8,638 bases of DNA from Bradyrhizobium sp. (GCA_025960445.1 JAICIT010000070.1:1-8638); one strand, 5' to 3'. Positions 1 through 6,340 are shown, numbered from the stretch's first letter. The notes: a model not told the origin generated them from the sequence alone. Made by a program: numbers and translations.

Positions 1-348
1 CGCCAAGACGCCGGGCAGATCATTGACGAATTGAAATGCGAGAGCCGAGACCACCAGGTCGAGCGATTCCGGCCGCATTGGGAGCGGCTCGGACTCAAGC
101 TCCGGCAGATCGACCCGCACGGCTTGACCGACGCGATCCAGCAGCGCGCTCCGGAGTTGATCGCCTGGCGTACCCACGTCGGCCGCGTTTTTGAACTCGC
201 GCAGCACGACCCGCAACCGCTCCGCCGCGTCTCCGGCAACGCGGTCGAGCAGAAATGTTGCGGGTTCGCCGAGCAGGGCGCGACGTTGGCGCGCGCGCAG
301 CAGAGCGCGATCGAACAGAAAAAGCGCGGAATTCGGGGCCGTAATCAT
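1..348 (-). CDS. SAM-dependent methyltransferase, BioC/NDUFAF5-like (N-terminal part)
   Basis: This is a partial gene: 116 codons are visible from an ATG at 348 and the frame stays open at the left edge. The product begins with FDRALLRARQRRA (residues 12-24), the N-terminal signature of the methyltransferase family related to BioC and to the mitochondrial complex I assembly factor NDUFAF5. A SAM-binding segment follows at about residues 51-64, containing AADVGTPGDQL. The later block SLDLVVSALAFQFVNDLPG (about 95-113) matches the family's post-motif region, where NDUFAF5 has a similar VNDLP. The usual glycine-rich motif I is degenerate, with only part of GxGxG left. The missing C-terminus prevents judging whether it is catalytic. 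In NDUFAF5 the known activity is arginine hydroxylation rather than methylation, so the true reaction here is unknown. The gene is transcribed away from the small regulator at 503. Similar genes lie near comF in related Rhizobiales, from memory. Confidence 0.8.
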   Translation of the reverse strand, partial: MITAPNSALFLFDRALLRARQRRALLGEPATFLLDRVAGDAAERLRVVLREFKNAADVGTPGDQLRSALLDRVGQAVRVDLPELESEPLPMRPESLDLVVSALAFQFVNDLPGVLA

Positions 349-440
349 GGTTCGGTGGTACGCCGACGCCCGCAGGTCTGGCAATCCGATGGCACTCTCG
401 AGCGGGCAAATCGCGGTGTTCCCAAATGCAGGCCTTCCCA

Positions 441-456
441 GAGTCCCGTTTGAGTC
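441..456. promoter_or_regulatory. Two GANTC (CcrM methylation) sites 11 bp apart
   Basis: GAGTC occurs at 441-445 and again at 452-456, in the 154-base divergent spacer between the methyltransferase gene and the 66-residue regulator. GANTC is the site methylated by CcrM in Alphaproteobacteria, and GcrA-type factors act at promoters that carry it. No convincing sigma-70 promoter is visible next to the pair. GANTC also occurs inside several coding regions of this window, so the pair may be chance. The call rests only on sequence and spacing. Confidence 0.3.
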
Positions 457-502
457 TAAAAAGTTACTTTTCAGTACACCGAATTAAGGCTAGCTTTTTG
501 GC

Positions 503-703
503 ATGGCCACGGAAAAAGCCGAAACAGACCGCGTTCCGATTACGTTGGCGCTCTCCACCATCAGCTATCTCGAAAAACTGGTGAGACAGGGAACCCACGG
601 TACCAGCGTTCCAGGCGTCGCAAGAACCCTTATCGAGGAAGGCATTCGGCTCGCCATCAAGGACGGGCTGCTTTCAATCCGCGACAACGGCAAGGCGTCC
701 TGA
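503..703 (+). CDS. Small ribbon-helix-helix-like protein
   Basis: The product is 66 residues. A short basic/polar N-terminus (MATEKAETDR) leads into a beta-strand-like VPITLAL (about residues 11-17). Two predicted helices follow: TISYLEKLVRQG (about 19-30) and VPGVARTLIEEGIRLAIKDGLL (36-57). Strand-helix-helix at this length is the pattern of ribbon-helix-helix DNA-binding dimers such as CopG or Arc, but that is inferred from pattern only. Small proteins with the same THG.S.PGV..LIEEGIR core occur in Bradyrhizobium relatives, from memory. No toxin-like partner follows; the next gene is a GcrA-family regulator 78 bases downstream on the same strand, so co-transcription is possible. AAGG lies at 486-489, 13 bases from the ATG, which is a poor Shine-Dalgarno distance. 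The target is unknown, and autoregulation is possible but not shown. Confidence 0.75.
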   Translation: MATEKAETDRVPITLALSTISYLEKLVRQGTHGTSVPGVARTLIEEGIRLAIKDGLLSIRDNGKAS

Positions 704-781
704 AGGAGTTTTCGGAGCACGGGCGGTTCGGATGCGGCGAGGCCAACGAAATGAGCGATGACTGCTAGCCGGGATCTCAAC

Positions 782-1258
782 ATGCCCCTCAACCAGCCCA
801 CCTGGACTGCCGAACGCATTGAACTCCTCAAAAACCGATTTGAAGCGGGGTTATCGTGCCGCGAAATTGCGAACGACATCGGCGTAAGCCGCAACGCCGT
901 TATCGGCAAACTATCCCGCCTCAATCTGACACGCGAAAAGCCGCCCGGTACACCGCGCCCGGCGCGAAGGGATAGCGTCAAAGGACGGCCAAAATCCATA
1001 CCAAGGCTGCAGTATCAATTGCTGCGGAAGCTGTACGCGGAGCCGCAGCCTTTGGCCGACCCCGAGCCCATTTCCAACGACGCGTGCTGTTCGTTGCAGG
1101 AGTTGAGCGAGGCGCGATGCCGCTGGCCGATCGGCAATCCGGGCGCGACGGATTTTCGCTTTTGCGGCATCACACCGGTCGAGAGCCTTCCCTATTGCCT
1201 GAGCCACACCCGGCTCGCCTATCGGCCGGGATCGCGCCAGCGCGCTGCGCGAGCGTGA
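782..1258 (+). CDS. GcrA-family transcriptional regulator (divergent paralogue)
   Basis: The product is 158 residues from the ATG at 782. GcrA of Caulobacter is a sigma-70 cofactor that activates promoters carrying CcrM-methylated GANTC sites. The N-terminal helix-turn-helix is clear: PTWTAERIELLKNRFEAGLS (6-25), then GVSRNAVIGKLSRLNL (34-49). This is close to the GcrA consensus, but one residue shorter at the turn than the usual GGVTRNAVIGK. A variable linker leads to the C-terminal block, with CRWPIG (113-118), FCG (127-129) and YCLSH (138-142). C113, C128, C139 and H142 could bind metal, though this is inference. An in-frame ATG at 758 would add eight residues; I prefer 782 because GGGA sits about 8 bases upstream and the family places its first tryptophan near the start. 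It may be an accessory paralogue rather than the main cell-cycle GcrA. The 88-base gap to comF holds nothing definite except one GANTC at 1314-1318. Confidence 0.85.
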   Translation: MPLNQPTWTAERIELLKNRFEAGLSCREIANDIGVSRNAVIGKLSRLNLTREKPPGTPRPARRDSVKGRPKSIPRLQYQLLRKLYAEPQPLADPEPISNDACCSLQELSEARCRWPIGNPGATDFRFCGITPVESLPYCLSHTRLAYRPGSRQRAARA

Positions 1259-1346
1259 AATTCGTAGGTGTGTGCGCGATGCGGCTATTGCATGCCGCAG
1301 GCTTTGCGCTTGAGAGTCCGCAATCTCGGCGCTAAGCCTGACAAAG

Positions 1347-2156
1347 ATGGACGCCGAGGCATCACTACCAAATTCGATCTCCACAATTCTGCGCGGCACC
1401 TTGAGTGCGTGCCGTGGCGCGTGGCATCACGCCGCGCGGATGGCGCTCGATATCGCGCTGCCGACGCTATGCGTTGCCTGCCGAGAGCCGGTCAATGGCG
1501 AAGGTGTCTGCGCAAACTGCTGGGCGAAGCTGTCGTTTATCGCGCCGCCACTTTGCCCGAGGCTCGGCATTCCCTTTGTCTACGATCCCGGTCCCGGATT
1601 GTTGTCGATGGAGGCGATATCGGATCCGCCAGCTTATGGGCGCGCCCGAGCTGCGGTGCGCTATGACGATGTCGCACGCACGCTCGTGCATGCGTTGAAA
1701 TACCAGGACCGCACCGACCTCGCGCCTGCGATGGGACGCTGGATGGCGCGGGCCGGGCGCGAACTGATCGAGCAGAGCGATGCGTTGATCCCGGTGCCGC
1801 TGCATTGGCGACGCGGCTGGAGCCGCCGCTTCAACCAGTCCGGCGCCCTCGCCCGCGTCATCGAACGGCAGACCGGGGTCAAGTTGTTGTCTGAAGTGTT
1901 GCGCCGCGTTCGGCCAACGCTGCAGCAAATCGGCCTTTCCCGGCCTCAGCGAGCGAGCAACGTACAGGGCGCGTTCAAGGTTGCCGCTGAGAGACAGTCG
2001 GAGATTCAGGGCCGGCGCGTGGTTCTGGTCGATGACGTGCTGACCTCCGGCGCGACCGTAGATGCCTGCGCACGGGCGCTTTTACGCGCAAAGGCGGCGT
2101 CAGTCGACGTGCTGGTGTTCGCCCGGGTTGTGGACACCCACAAAGCTCCCATATAA
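1347..2156 (+). CDS. comF: ComF family protein (phosphoribosyltransferase-like)
   Basis: The product is 269 residues, slightly longer than the usual 220-250. ComF proteins are needed for DNA uptake in naturally competent bacteria and resemble type I phosphoribosyltransferases; their role in non-competent Alphaproteobacteria is not settled. After an N-terminal stretch of about 38 residues comes a zinc-ribbon-like region with C42xxC45, C55xxC58 and C70PRL. The last pair is incomplete, because L73 stands where ComF often has a second cysteine (CPRCG). The core includes PVPLHWRRGWSRRFNQ, the family block in the middle of the protein, and the PRPP-binding loop VLVDDVLTSGAT (226-237) with acidic pair D229-D230. 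No strong Shine-Dalgarno precedes 1347. An in-frame ATG at 1440 would still keep all domains. grxC starts 30 bases after the stop. Confidence 0.92.
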   Translation: MDAEASLPNSISTILRGTLSACRGAWHHAARMALDIALPTLCVACREPVNGEGVCANCWAKLSFIAPPLCPRLGIPFVYDPGPGLLSMEAISDPPAYGRARAAVRYDDVARTLVHALKYQDRTDLAPAMGRWMARAGRELIEQSDALIPVPLHWRRGWSRRFNQSGALARVIERQTGVKLLSEVLRRVRPTLQQIGLSRPQRASNVQGAFKVAAERQSEIQGRRVVLVDDVLTSGATVDACARALLRAKAASVDVLVFARVVDTHKAPI

Positions 2157-2186
2157 TCGCGTACTTTTGCGAGATCAGAGCGCGAC

Positions 2187-2462
2187 ATGACCGCTGCTAT
2201 CGAAATTTATACCCGACCGGGCTGCGGCTATTGCAGCGCCGCCAAGTCACTGCTCACGCGTAAAAAGGCCGCTTTCACGGAGCGTGATGTGGCGATCGAT
2301 CCCGCGATTCGTCAGGAGATGTGGGATCGCGCCGGCGTCGGCGCGACGTTTCCGCAGATTTTTATCGGCGAAATCCATGTTGGCGGCTGCGATGAACTGT
2401 ATGCGCTGGACCGCGAAGGCAAGCTTGACTCGCTCCTTGCGGCCGAAAAGGCCCAATCATGA
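2187..2462 (+). CDS. grxC: Glutaredoxin 3
   Basis: The product is 91 residues, normal for a bacterial class I glutaredoxin. It reduces disulfides and glutathione mixed disulfides in the cytoplasm using glutathione. The dithiol active site is C13-G-Y-C16, preceded by the strand IEIYTRPG. The cis-proline lies in T54-F-P56-Q-I-F-I, and the glutathione-binding G66-G-C-D69 follows. All glutaredoxin-fold landmarks are therefore present. CGYC with two cysteines and a short length separate it from monothiol, iron-sulfur-carrying Grx (CGFS). Its stop overlaps the start of the amidase gene by 4 bases (ATGA), which suggests translational coupling. Pairing with an enzyme that repairs deaminated glutathione is a sensible functional context. 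A modest purine stretch (GAGA at about 2171) lies ahead of the start. Confidence 0.95.
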   Translation: MTAAIEIYTRPGCGYCSAAKSLLTRKKAAFTERDVAIDPAIRQEMWDRAGVGATFPQIFIGEIHVGGCDELYALDREGKLDSLLAAEKAQS

Positions 2463-3337
2463 CCGCTGACATCACCTTCACCGCCGCCATGGTGCAAATG
2501 CGCACCGGATTGCTGCCCGAGCCAAGCCTTGAGCAGGGAATACGGCTCATTCGCCAAGCCGCCAGCCAGGGCGCTGATTATGTGCTCACCCCCGAGGTGA
2601 GCAATATGATGCAGGCCAACCGGAAGGCGTTGTTCGAGCATCTCTCCAAGGAAGAAGATGATCGCTCTTTAAAGGCGTATCGCGCCCTCGCCTCCGAACT
2701 GAAGATCTATCTCCATATCGGATCGCTTGCGCTTCGCGCCTCGCCGGAGCGAGCTGTTAATCGCTCGTTCCTGATCGGGCCGGACGGGATTGTCATCGCA
2801 AGCTATGACAAGATCCATATGTTCGATATCGATCTGCCTGACGGCGAGAGCTACCGCGAATCCGCCAATTATCAGCCGGGCGAGACCGCGGTCATTGCCG
2901 ATCTGCCTTGGGGTCGCATTGGGTTGACGATCTGCTATGACCTGCGCTTTCCGGCGCTCTATCGCGCGCTCGCCGAAAGCGGTGCGTCCTTCCTGGCCGT
3001 GCCCTCCGCATTCACCAGGAAAACCGGCGAAGCGCATTGGCACACGCTACTGCGCGCCCGCGCCATCGAGAATGGCTGCTTCGTTTTTGCCGCTGCCCAG
3101 GCGGGCATGCACGAAAACAAGCGCGAGACCTACGGTCATTCACTGATCGTAGCGCCTTGGGGCGAGATACTGGCCGAAGGTGACAGCGAGCCTGGCGTCT
3201 TCATGGCCCAGATCGATCCGGCCAAGGTGGACACCGCGCGCAGGGCCGTGCCCTCGCTGCAGCACGGCCGCCGCTTCAGCGTGGCCGATCCCAAGGCAGG
3301 CCCCGAACATCTGCACCTGGTGCGAGGATCGGCATGA
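2459..3337 (+). CDS. Carbon-nitrogen hydrolase, deaminated-glutathione-amidase-like (Nit family)
   Basis: The product is 292 residues of the nitrilase superfamily. The catalytic triad is visible: E46 in LTPEVSN, K118 in YDKIHMFD and C159 in LTICYDLRFP. The blocks YDKIHMFDID and CYDLRFPALYRAL place it in the Nit1/Nit2 branch, whose members hydrolyse deaminated glutathione or omega-amides such as alpha-ketoglutaramate. Deaminated glutathione is a side product of transaminases acting on glutathione. Which of the two substrates is used cannot be decided from sequence alone. No signal peptide is seen, so it is cytoplasmic. The start overlaps the grxC stop by 4 bases, and its own stop overlaps the next start in the same way. 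The linkage to glutaredoxin favours a glutathione-related role, which is inference. Confidence 0.92.
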   Translation: MTADITFTAAMVQMRTGLLPEPSLEQGIRLIRQAASQGADYVLTPEVSNMMQANRKALFEHLSKEEDDRSLKAYRALASELKIYLHIGSLALRASPERAVNRSFLIGPDGIVIASYDKIHMFDIDLPDGESYRESANYQPGETAVIADLPWGRIGLTICYDLRFPALYRALAESGASFLAVPSAFTRKTGEAHWHTLLRARAIENGCFVFAAAQAGMHENKRETYGHSLIVAPWGEILAEGDSEPGVFMAQIDPAKVDTARRAVPSLQHGRRFSVADPKAGPEHLHLVRGSA

Positions 3338-3801
3338 TCCGTTACGCGCTGCAATGCGACCGCGGCCATGGGTTTGAAAGCTGGTTTCAAAACTCATCCG
3401 CCTACGAGACGCAGGTCAAGCGCAAGCTGGTGAACTGTCCCGGTTGCGGCTCGGCCAATGTCGAAAAAGCCATCATGGCTCCGCAGATCGTCAGCAAGAA
3501 GGCTCGCGCGGTGGAAAAGGCGCCCACGCCCACCACTGATGTCGCGCCGCCCGCCTCAACGCCGCTCCTGATGTCAGAAGAACGCGAACTCCGCGCCAAG
3601 CTGAAGGAATTGCGCGATCATATTGTGAAGAGCGCCGACAATGTCGGCGAGCGTTTTCCCAACGAAGCTCGCAAGATGCATTACGGCGAAATCGAGCACC
3701 GTCCAATCTACGGTGAGGCTTCATCGGATGAAGCCCGCGCTTTGATCGAAGAAGGCGTGGAAGTAACTCCGCTGCCGGTCCTACCCGACGACCGGAATTG
3801 A
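3334..3801 (+). CDS. DUF1178 family zinc-ribbon-like protein
   Basis: The product is 155 residues of unknown function, recognised as DUF1178 by its start MIRYALQCDRGHGFESWF and a distal block with GEIEHRPIYGEA. C8, H12, C35 and C38 (CxxxH and CPGC) could bind one zinc ion near the N-terminus. A variable, proline- and alanine-rich linker (about 55-80) joins this to a mostly helical, charged C-terminal half (about 84-120). The protein is probably cytoplasmic. The gene is coupled to the upstream amidase by a 4-base ATGA overlap and ends the plus-strand run. The 66 bases to the convergent transporter gene show no clear terminator. DUF1178 beside Nit-type amidase and grxC is a neighbourhood I associate with Alphaproteobacteria. 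No function is proposed. Confidence 0.92.
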   Translation: MIRYALQCDRGHGFESWFQNSSAYETQVKRKLVNCPGCGSANVEKAIMAPQIVSKKARAVEKAPTPTTDVAPPASTPLLMSEERELRAKLKELRDHIVKSADNVGERFPNEARKMHYGEIEHRPIYGEASSDEARALIEEGVEVTPLPVLPDDRN

Positions 3802-3867
3802 CGGCAGCATACACTGCATCCGATCGCGGCCGAGGCGGTGGTGATCGCCCAAGCGCGCTGAACATTC

Positions 3868-4767
3868 TTACACTGAGACCAGCAGGGCTACGCCCGCCAC
3901 GATCAGCACGATTCCCAAAAGCTCCCGCGCCGATACCGGCTGCTTGAACGAGTAATAAGCAACTGCCTGCGCGAACAGCACCTCAACCAGCGCCAGTGTG
4001 CGCACATTGGCGGCGGCCGTGAGCGCGAAGGCCAGGAACCAGAACTGCGACGCGAACGCGCCCATGAAGCCGGCGAACATCGATGGCCGCCACAGGCCCA
4101 AAATTTTACTCAGCACCTCCGGCGCCCGCGCCAGGAGGTAGATTGTCAGCACCAACGTCTGCACGAACAGTCCGAACACCAGCGTATATGACGCGGCGGT
4201 TACGAACGATACGTCCGGCACAGTGATGATCGCGCCGCGAAATCCAATCGCCGACAGCGCGAATGCCGCCGCAGCGACCAGGCCGGTAAGCGTCGGCTTC
4301 AATTCGGCAAATCCTTTTTCGCCGCCCGGGCGTAGCGCTGTAATCACCACGCCGACAGTCGCGATCAGGATCGCCACTATCTTGAGAAAGGTGAGATCAT
4401 CGCCAAGAAAGACAAAGCCGAAAATCGCGGTCTGGATTGCCTCGGTCTTGAGATACGCCGTCGTCACCACAAACGAACGATCGTTCATGGCCAGCAGCAT
4501 CAGTCCGGTAGCCACGATCTGGCTAAGCGCGCCGAGCAAGAGCCACGGCCAGAACGCCGTCGGCGGCCACGGCACCCGGTCACCGGATGCGACGATCACC
4601 ACCGCGAAGAACAGGATCGAGAACGGAAAGCCGAACAGGAAGCGAATATTGGTGGCGCCCCAGGTGCCCAGCGGTGCTGTCAATTGCCGCTGCATCGCAT
4701 TGCGCGCGACCTGCCCGAGCGCGGCGGTGACGGTGAAGGGAATCCAGAGCGAGGTGATGCCAAACAT
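3868..4767 (-). CDS. EamA/DMT-superfamily transporter
   Basis: The product is 299 residues from the ATG at 4767, the usual length for ten-helix drug/metabolite transporters. About ten hydrophobic segments are visible, arranged as two EamA-like halves. The first half ends with LKIVAILIATVGVVITAL. The second ends with ELLGIVLIVAGVALLVSV at the C-terminus. Between the halves is a short charged loop rich in Gly, Glu and Lys. The substrate cannot be told from sequence, as the family covers amino acids, nucleotide sugars, amines and drugs. A TTG at 4830 extends the frame by 21 residues, but that extension is polar and unlike a DMT N-terminus, so I prefer 4767. No good Shine-Dalgarno precedes it. 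The gene lies 145 bases downstream of ubiG on the same strand. Confidence 0.88.
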   Translation of the reverse strand: MFGITSLWIPFTVTAALGQVARNAMQRQLTAPLGTWGATNIRFLFGFPFSILFFAVVIVASGDRVPWPPTAFWPWLLLGALSQIVATGLMLLAMNDRSFVVTTAYLKTEAIQTAIFGFVFLGDDLTFLKIVAILIATVGVVITALRPGGEKGFAELKPTLTGLVAAAAFALSAIGFRGAIITVPDVSFVTAASYTLVFGLFVQTLVLTIYLLARAPEVLSKILGLWRPSMFAGFMGAFASQFWFLAFALTAAANVRTLALVEVLFAQAVAYYSFKQPVSARELLGIVLIVAGVALLVSV

Positions 4768-4797
4768 ATGCGGAGGATCTGTCAGGGGAAGAAATGG

Positions 4798-4818
4798 GGC
4801 CACCCTGCATGTGTGGCC
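4798..4818 (-). repeat. 6-bp inverted repeat between ubiG and transporter gene
   Basis: GGCCAC at 4798-4803 and GTGGCC at 4813-4818 form a perfect 6-bp stem with a 9-base loop. On the minus strand it lies about 95 bases after the ubiG stop and 30 bases before the transporter start. It is followed by CCATTTCTTCC, which is pyrimidine-rich but not a proper U-tract. It could be a weak terminator for the ubiG transcript, an operator, or chance. Confidence 0.3.
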
Positions 4819-4912
4819 GAGAGCGGTCAACCGTCAGCACTGCATGCTACGTCAACCCAGCGTGCGATCGACCACGCGGCGACCAGAACCGAGCGAGCGC
4901 CAAAGCTCAGAG

Positions 4913-5683
4913 CTACAGTCCCTCGGCCAGCACCATGTAGTTCACGTCCATGTCGGAGGAGAGACTCCAGCGATCGCCGAACGGGCTATAGACCACGCCG
5001 GTCTGATCGGTGATGGTGAGCTTGTTTTGGCTGAGATAATGCGCTAGTTCGTCAGGAGTGACGAACTTGTCCCATTGATGCGTTCCGCGCGGCAGCCATC
5101 GCAGCACATACTCCGCCCCGACGATCGCGAGTGCGAAACTTTTCCAATTGCGGTTCAAGCTCGAAATCACCATCAGTCCGCCGGGTTTCAGCATCGCCGC
5201 GCATCGACTGATAAACACGCCGACATCGGTGACATGCTCGATCACTTCCATCGCCAGCACGATGTCAAAGCGCTCACGCGGGTCCATCTGCTCGATCGTG
5301 GTGCAGCGATAATCGATTGAAAGGTGCCCCTTCTCGGCATGATGGCGAGCGGCGGCGATGTTGCTGGCGGAGGGATCCACACCGATCACCTGCGCGCCCA
5401 GTCGGGTAAACGGCTCACACAATAAGCCGGCACCGCACCCGATATCGAGGATACGCAAGCCGGCCAGGCAGTTCAGGCTTTTGGCGTTGCGCTCGAACTT
5501 GCGGCATGCGGCATCCCGGATATAGCTCAGCCGTAGCGGATTGATCTTGTGCAGTGGGGCCATGTTGCCCTTGGGGTCCCACCATTCGTCAGAGAGCCTG
5601 GAAAATTTTGCCACCTCGGCAGGGTCGACTGTGGTGGCCGGGCCCGGAGAAGCATTTTCAGGTGAATCTTGTTGCATGATCAT
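4913..5683 (-). CDS. ubiG: Ubiquinone biosynthesis O-methyltransferase
   Basis: The product is 256 residues. UbiG performs both SAM-dependent O-methylations in ubiquinone synthesis: the 2-polyprenyl-6-hydroxyphenol step and the final 3-demethylubiquinol step. It works at the cytoplasmic membrane face. The N-terminal block EVAKFSRLSDEWWDPKGNMAPLH (about 23-45) with NPLRLSYI is diagnostic for UbiG. SAM motif I is LDIGCGAGLL (79-88), the acidic ribose-binding residue is D103 in GVDPS, and AMEVIEHV (144-151) follows. A region after residue 170 (NRNWKSFALAIVGAEYVLRWLPRG) fits the UbiG membrane-contact insertion. ATGs at 5683 and 5677 are both possible starts, and neither has a strong Shine-Dalgarno. 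The PH-domain gene ends 17 bases upstream on the same strand, so the two are probably co-transcribed. Confidence 0.96.
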   Translation of the reverse strand: MIMQQDSPENASPGPATTVDPAEVAKFSRLSDEWWDPKGNMAPLHKINPLRLSYIRDAACRKFERNAKSLNCLAGLRILDIGCGAGLLCEPFTRLGAQVIGVDPSASNIAAARHHAEKGHLSIDYRCTTIEQMDPRERFDIVLAMEVIEHVTDVGVFISRCAAMLKPGGLMVISSLNRNWKSFALAIVGAEYVLRWLPRGTHQWDKFVTPDELAHYLSQNKLTITDQTGVVYSPFGDRWSLSSDMDVNYMVLAEGL

Positions 5684-5700
5684 GGGATGACGCGCCGCTC

Positions 5701-6168
5701 CTATCGCGCGGTGATGTAATTGCGAAACGCAAGCGGCGAGGCGATGGTCGAGATAGTCTCCTTGCCCTCCCCCACGCCGAGGATCGTCACGTCACCGTAA
5801 TTGAGAATGCGGCCGAGTATGCTTTGGTTCACGTCAACACTTTCCACCTTGTCGAGGCTCATCTCAAAGGTTCGCCGCTTGATGAATCCGGTTTTGTGAA
5901 CGACGCGCAGATTGGTGACGTCCGTTTCCGTGGTCCAGCGGTGAAACCAGGCCCTCGCCGTCCAATACACCGCCACGATCGCTATCACCGCCGCAGCCGC
6001 AAGGCAGAGCAAAATAATGCTTTCAGTGGTGGTCGCGCGCGACAGGACGAGGAGGATGATAACCACGATCCAGGCCAGGATCGCAGGCATGTAGAAGATC
6101 CAGTGTGCGTTGGTCGAATACAGTAGCCTCTCGCCCGGCTGCAGGATTTCCTCGATATAACGCCCCAT
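5701..6168 (-). CDS. PH-domain (DUF304/bPH2) membrane protein
   Basis: The product is 155 residues. After a short N-terminal segment with LQPGERLLYSTNAHW (9-23) come two hydrophobic spans, about 23-43 and 50-70. A soluble domain follows from about 80 to the end. That domain has the bacterial PH (DUF304) pattern: TNLRVVHKTGFIKRRTFEMS, then LDKVESVDVNQSILGRILNY (105-124), then GDVTILGVG. This arrangement is typical of YdbS/YdbT-like small membrane proteins, whose molecular role is mostly unknown. GAGG at 6176-6179 (minus strand) lies 7 bases from the ATG and supports this start. The gene is divergent from lysC and immediately upstream of ubiG (17-base gap). A link with ubiquinone synthesis at the membrane is only suggested by position. 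Confidence 0.9.
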   Translation of the reverse strand: MGRYIEEILQPGERLLYSTNAHWIFYMPAILAWIVVIILLVLSRATTTESIILLCLAAAAVIAIVAVYWTARAWFHRWTTETDVTNLRVVHKTGFIKRRTFEMSLDKVESVDVNQSILGRILNYGDVTILGVGEGKETISTIASPLAFRNYITAR

Positions 6169-6202
6169 AATCTGGCCTCGAACTCCCTGGCGCTACGCTA
6201 TC

Positions 6203-6225
6203 CCAGACACTGGCGGTCACACTGG
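6203..6225. repeat. ACACTGG direct repeat in divergent promoter region
   Basis: ACACTGG occurs at 6207-6213 and 6219-6225, with a 12-bp period, and the first copy overlaps a short CCAG-ACA-CTGG palindrome (6203-6213). It lies in the 172-base spacer between the PH-domain gene and lysC, where both promoters should be. It could be a pair of regulator half-sites. The repeat is short enough to be chance. Confidence 0.25.
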
Positions 6226-6232
6226 AACCCGG

Positions 6233-6261
6233 TTGCTTGCCCCGAACCGCACCGCTATGTA
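6233..6261 (+). promoter_or_regulatory. Weak candidate promoter for lysC
   Basis: TTGCTT (6233-6238) and TATGTA (6256-6261) are separated by 17 bases in the plus direction. Each matches the sigma-70 consensus at only three of six positions. Transcription would begin near 6268, giving a leader of about 73 bases before the lysC ATG. Spacing and location are right but the boxes are poor. No leader peptide with lysine or threonine runs and no lysine-riboswitch-like structure was seen upstream. Confidence 0.25.
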
Positions 6262-6340
6262 TACGCGCCTTTTGGCCGGCGCGCCTCCGTTTCCGCGCAG
6301 GTCCCTAACACGCAACCCCTCAAGGAATGTATCACTCGCC

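Noticed and set aside
3802..3867. Possible terminator between the convergent DUF1178 and transporter genes
   Set aside because: GATCGC occurs twice, but as a direct repeat rather than an inverted one, and there is no U-run. No stem convincing enough to call was found.
4768..4830. Longer transporter start at TTG 4830
   Set aside because: The 21 added residues are polar and proline-rich, unlike a DMT N-terminus, and the start codon is rare. ATG 4767 gives the family's normal length.
4825..4858. Two GTTGAC boxes on the minus strand upstream of the transporter, resembling -35 elements
   Set aside because: No acceptable -10 box lies 16-18 bases downstream of either one.
4223..5047. Plus-strand open frame of 274 codons across the transporter and the end of ubiG
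   Set aside because: Antisense to two real genes, with no recognisable family and no good ribosome binding site.
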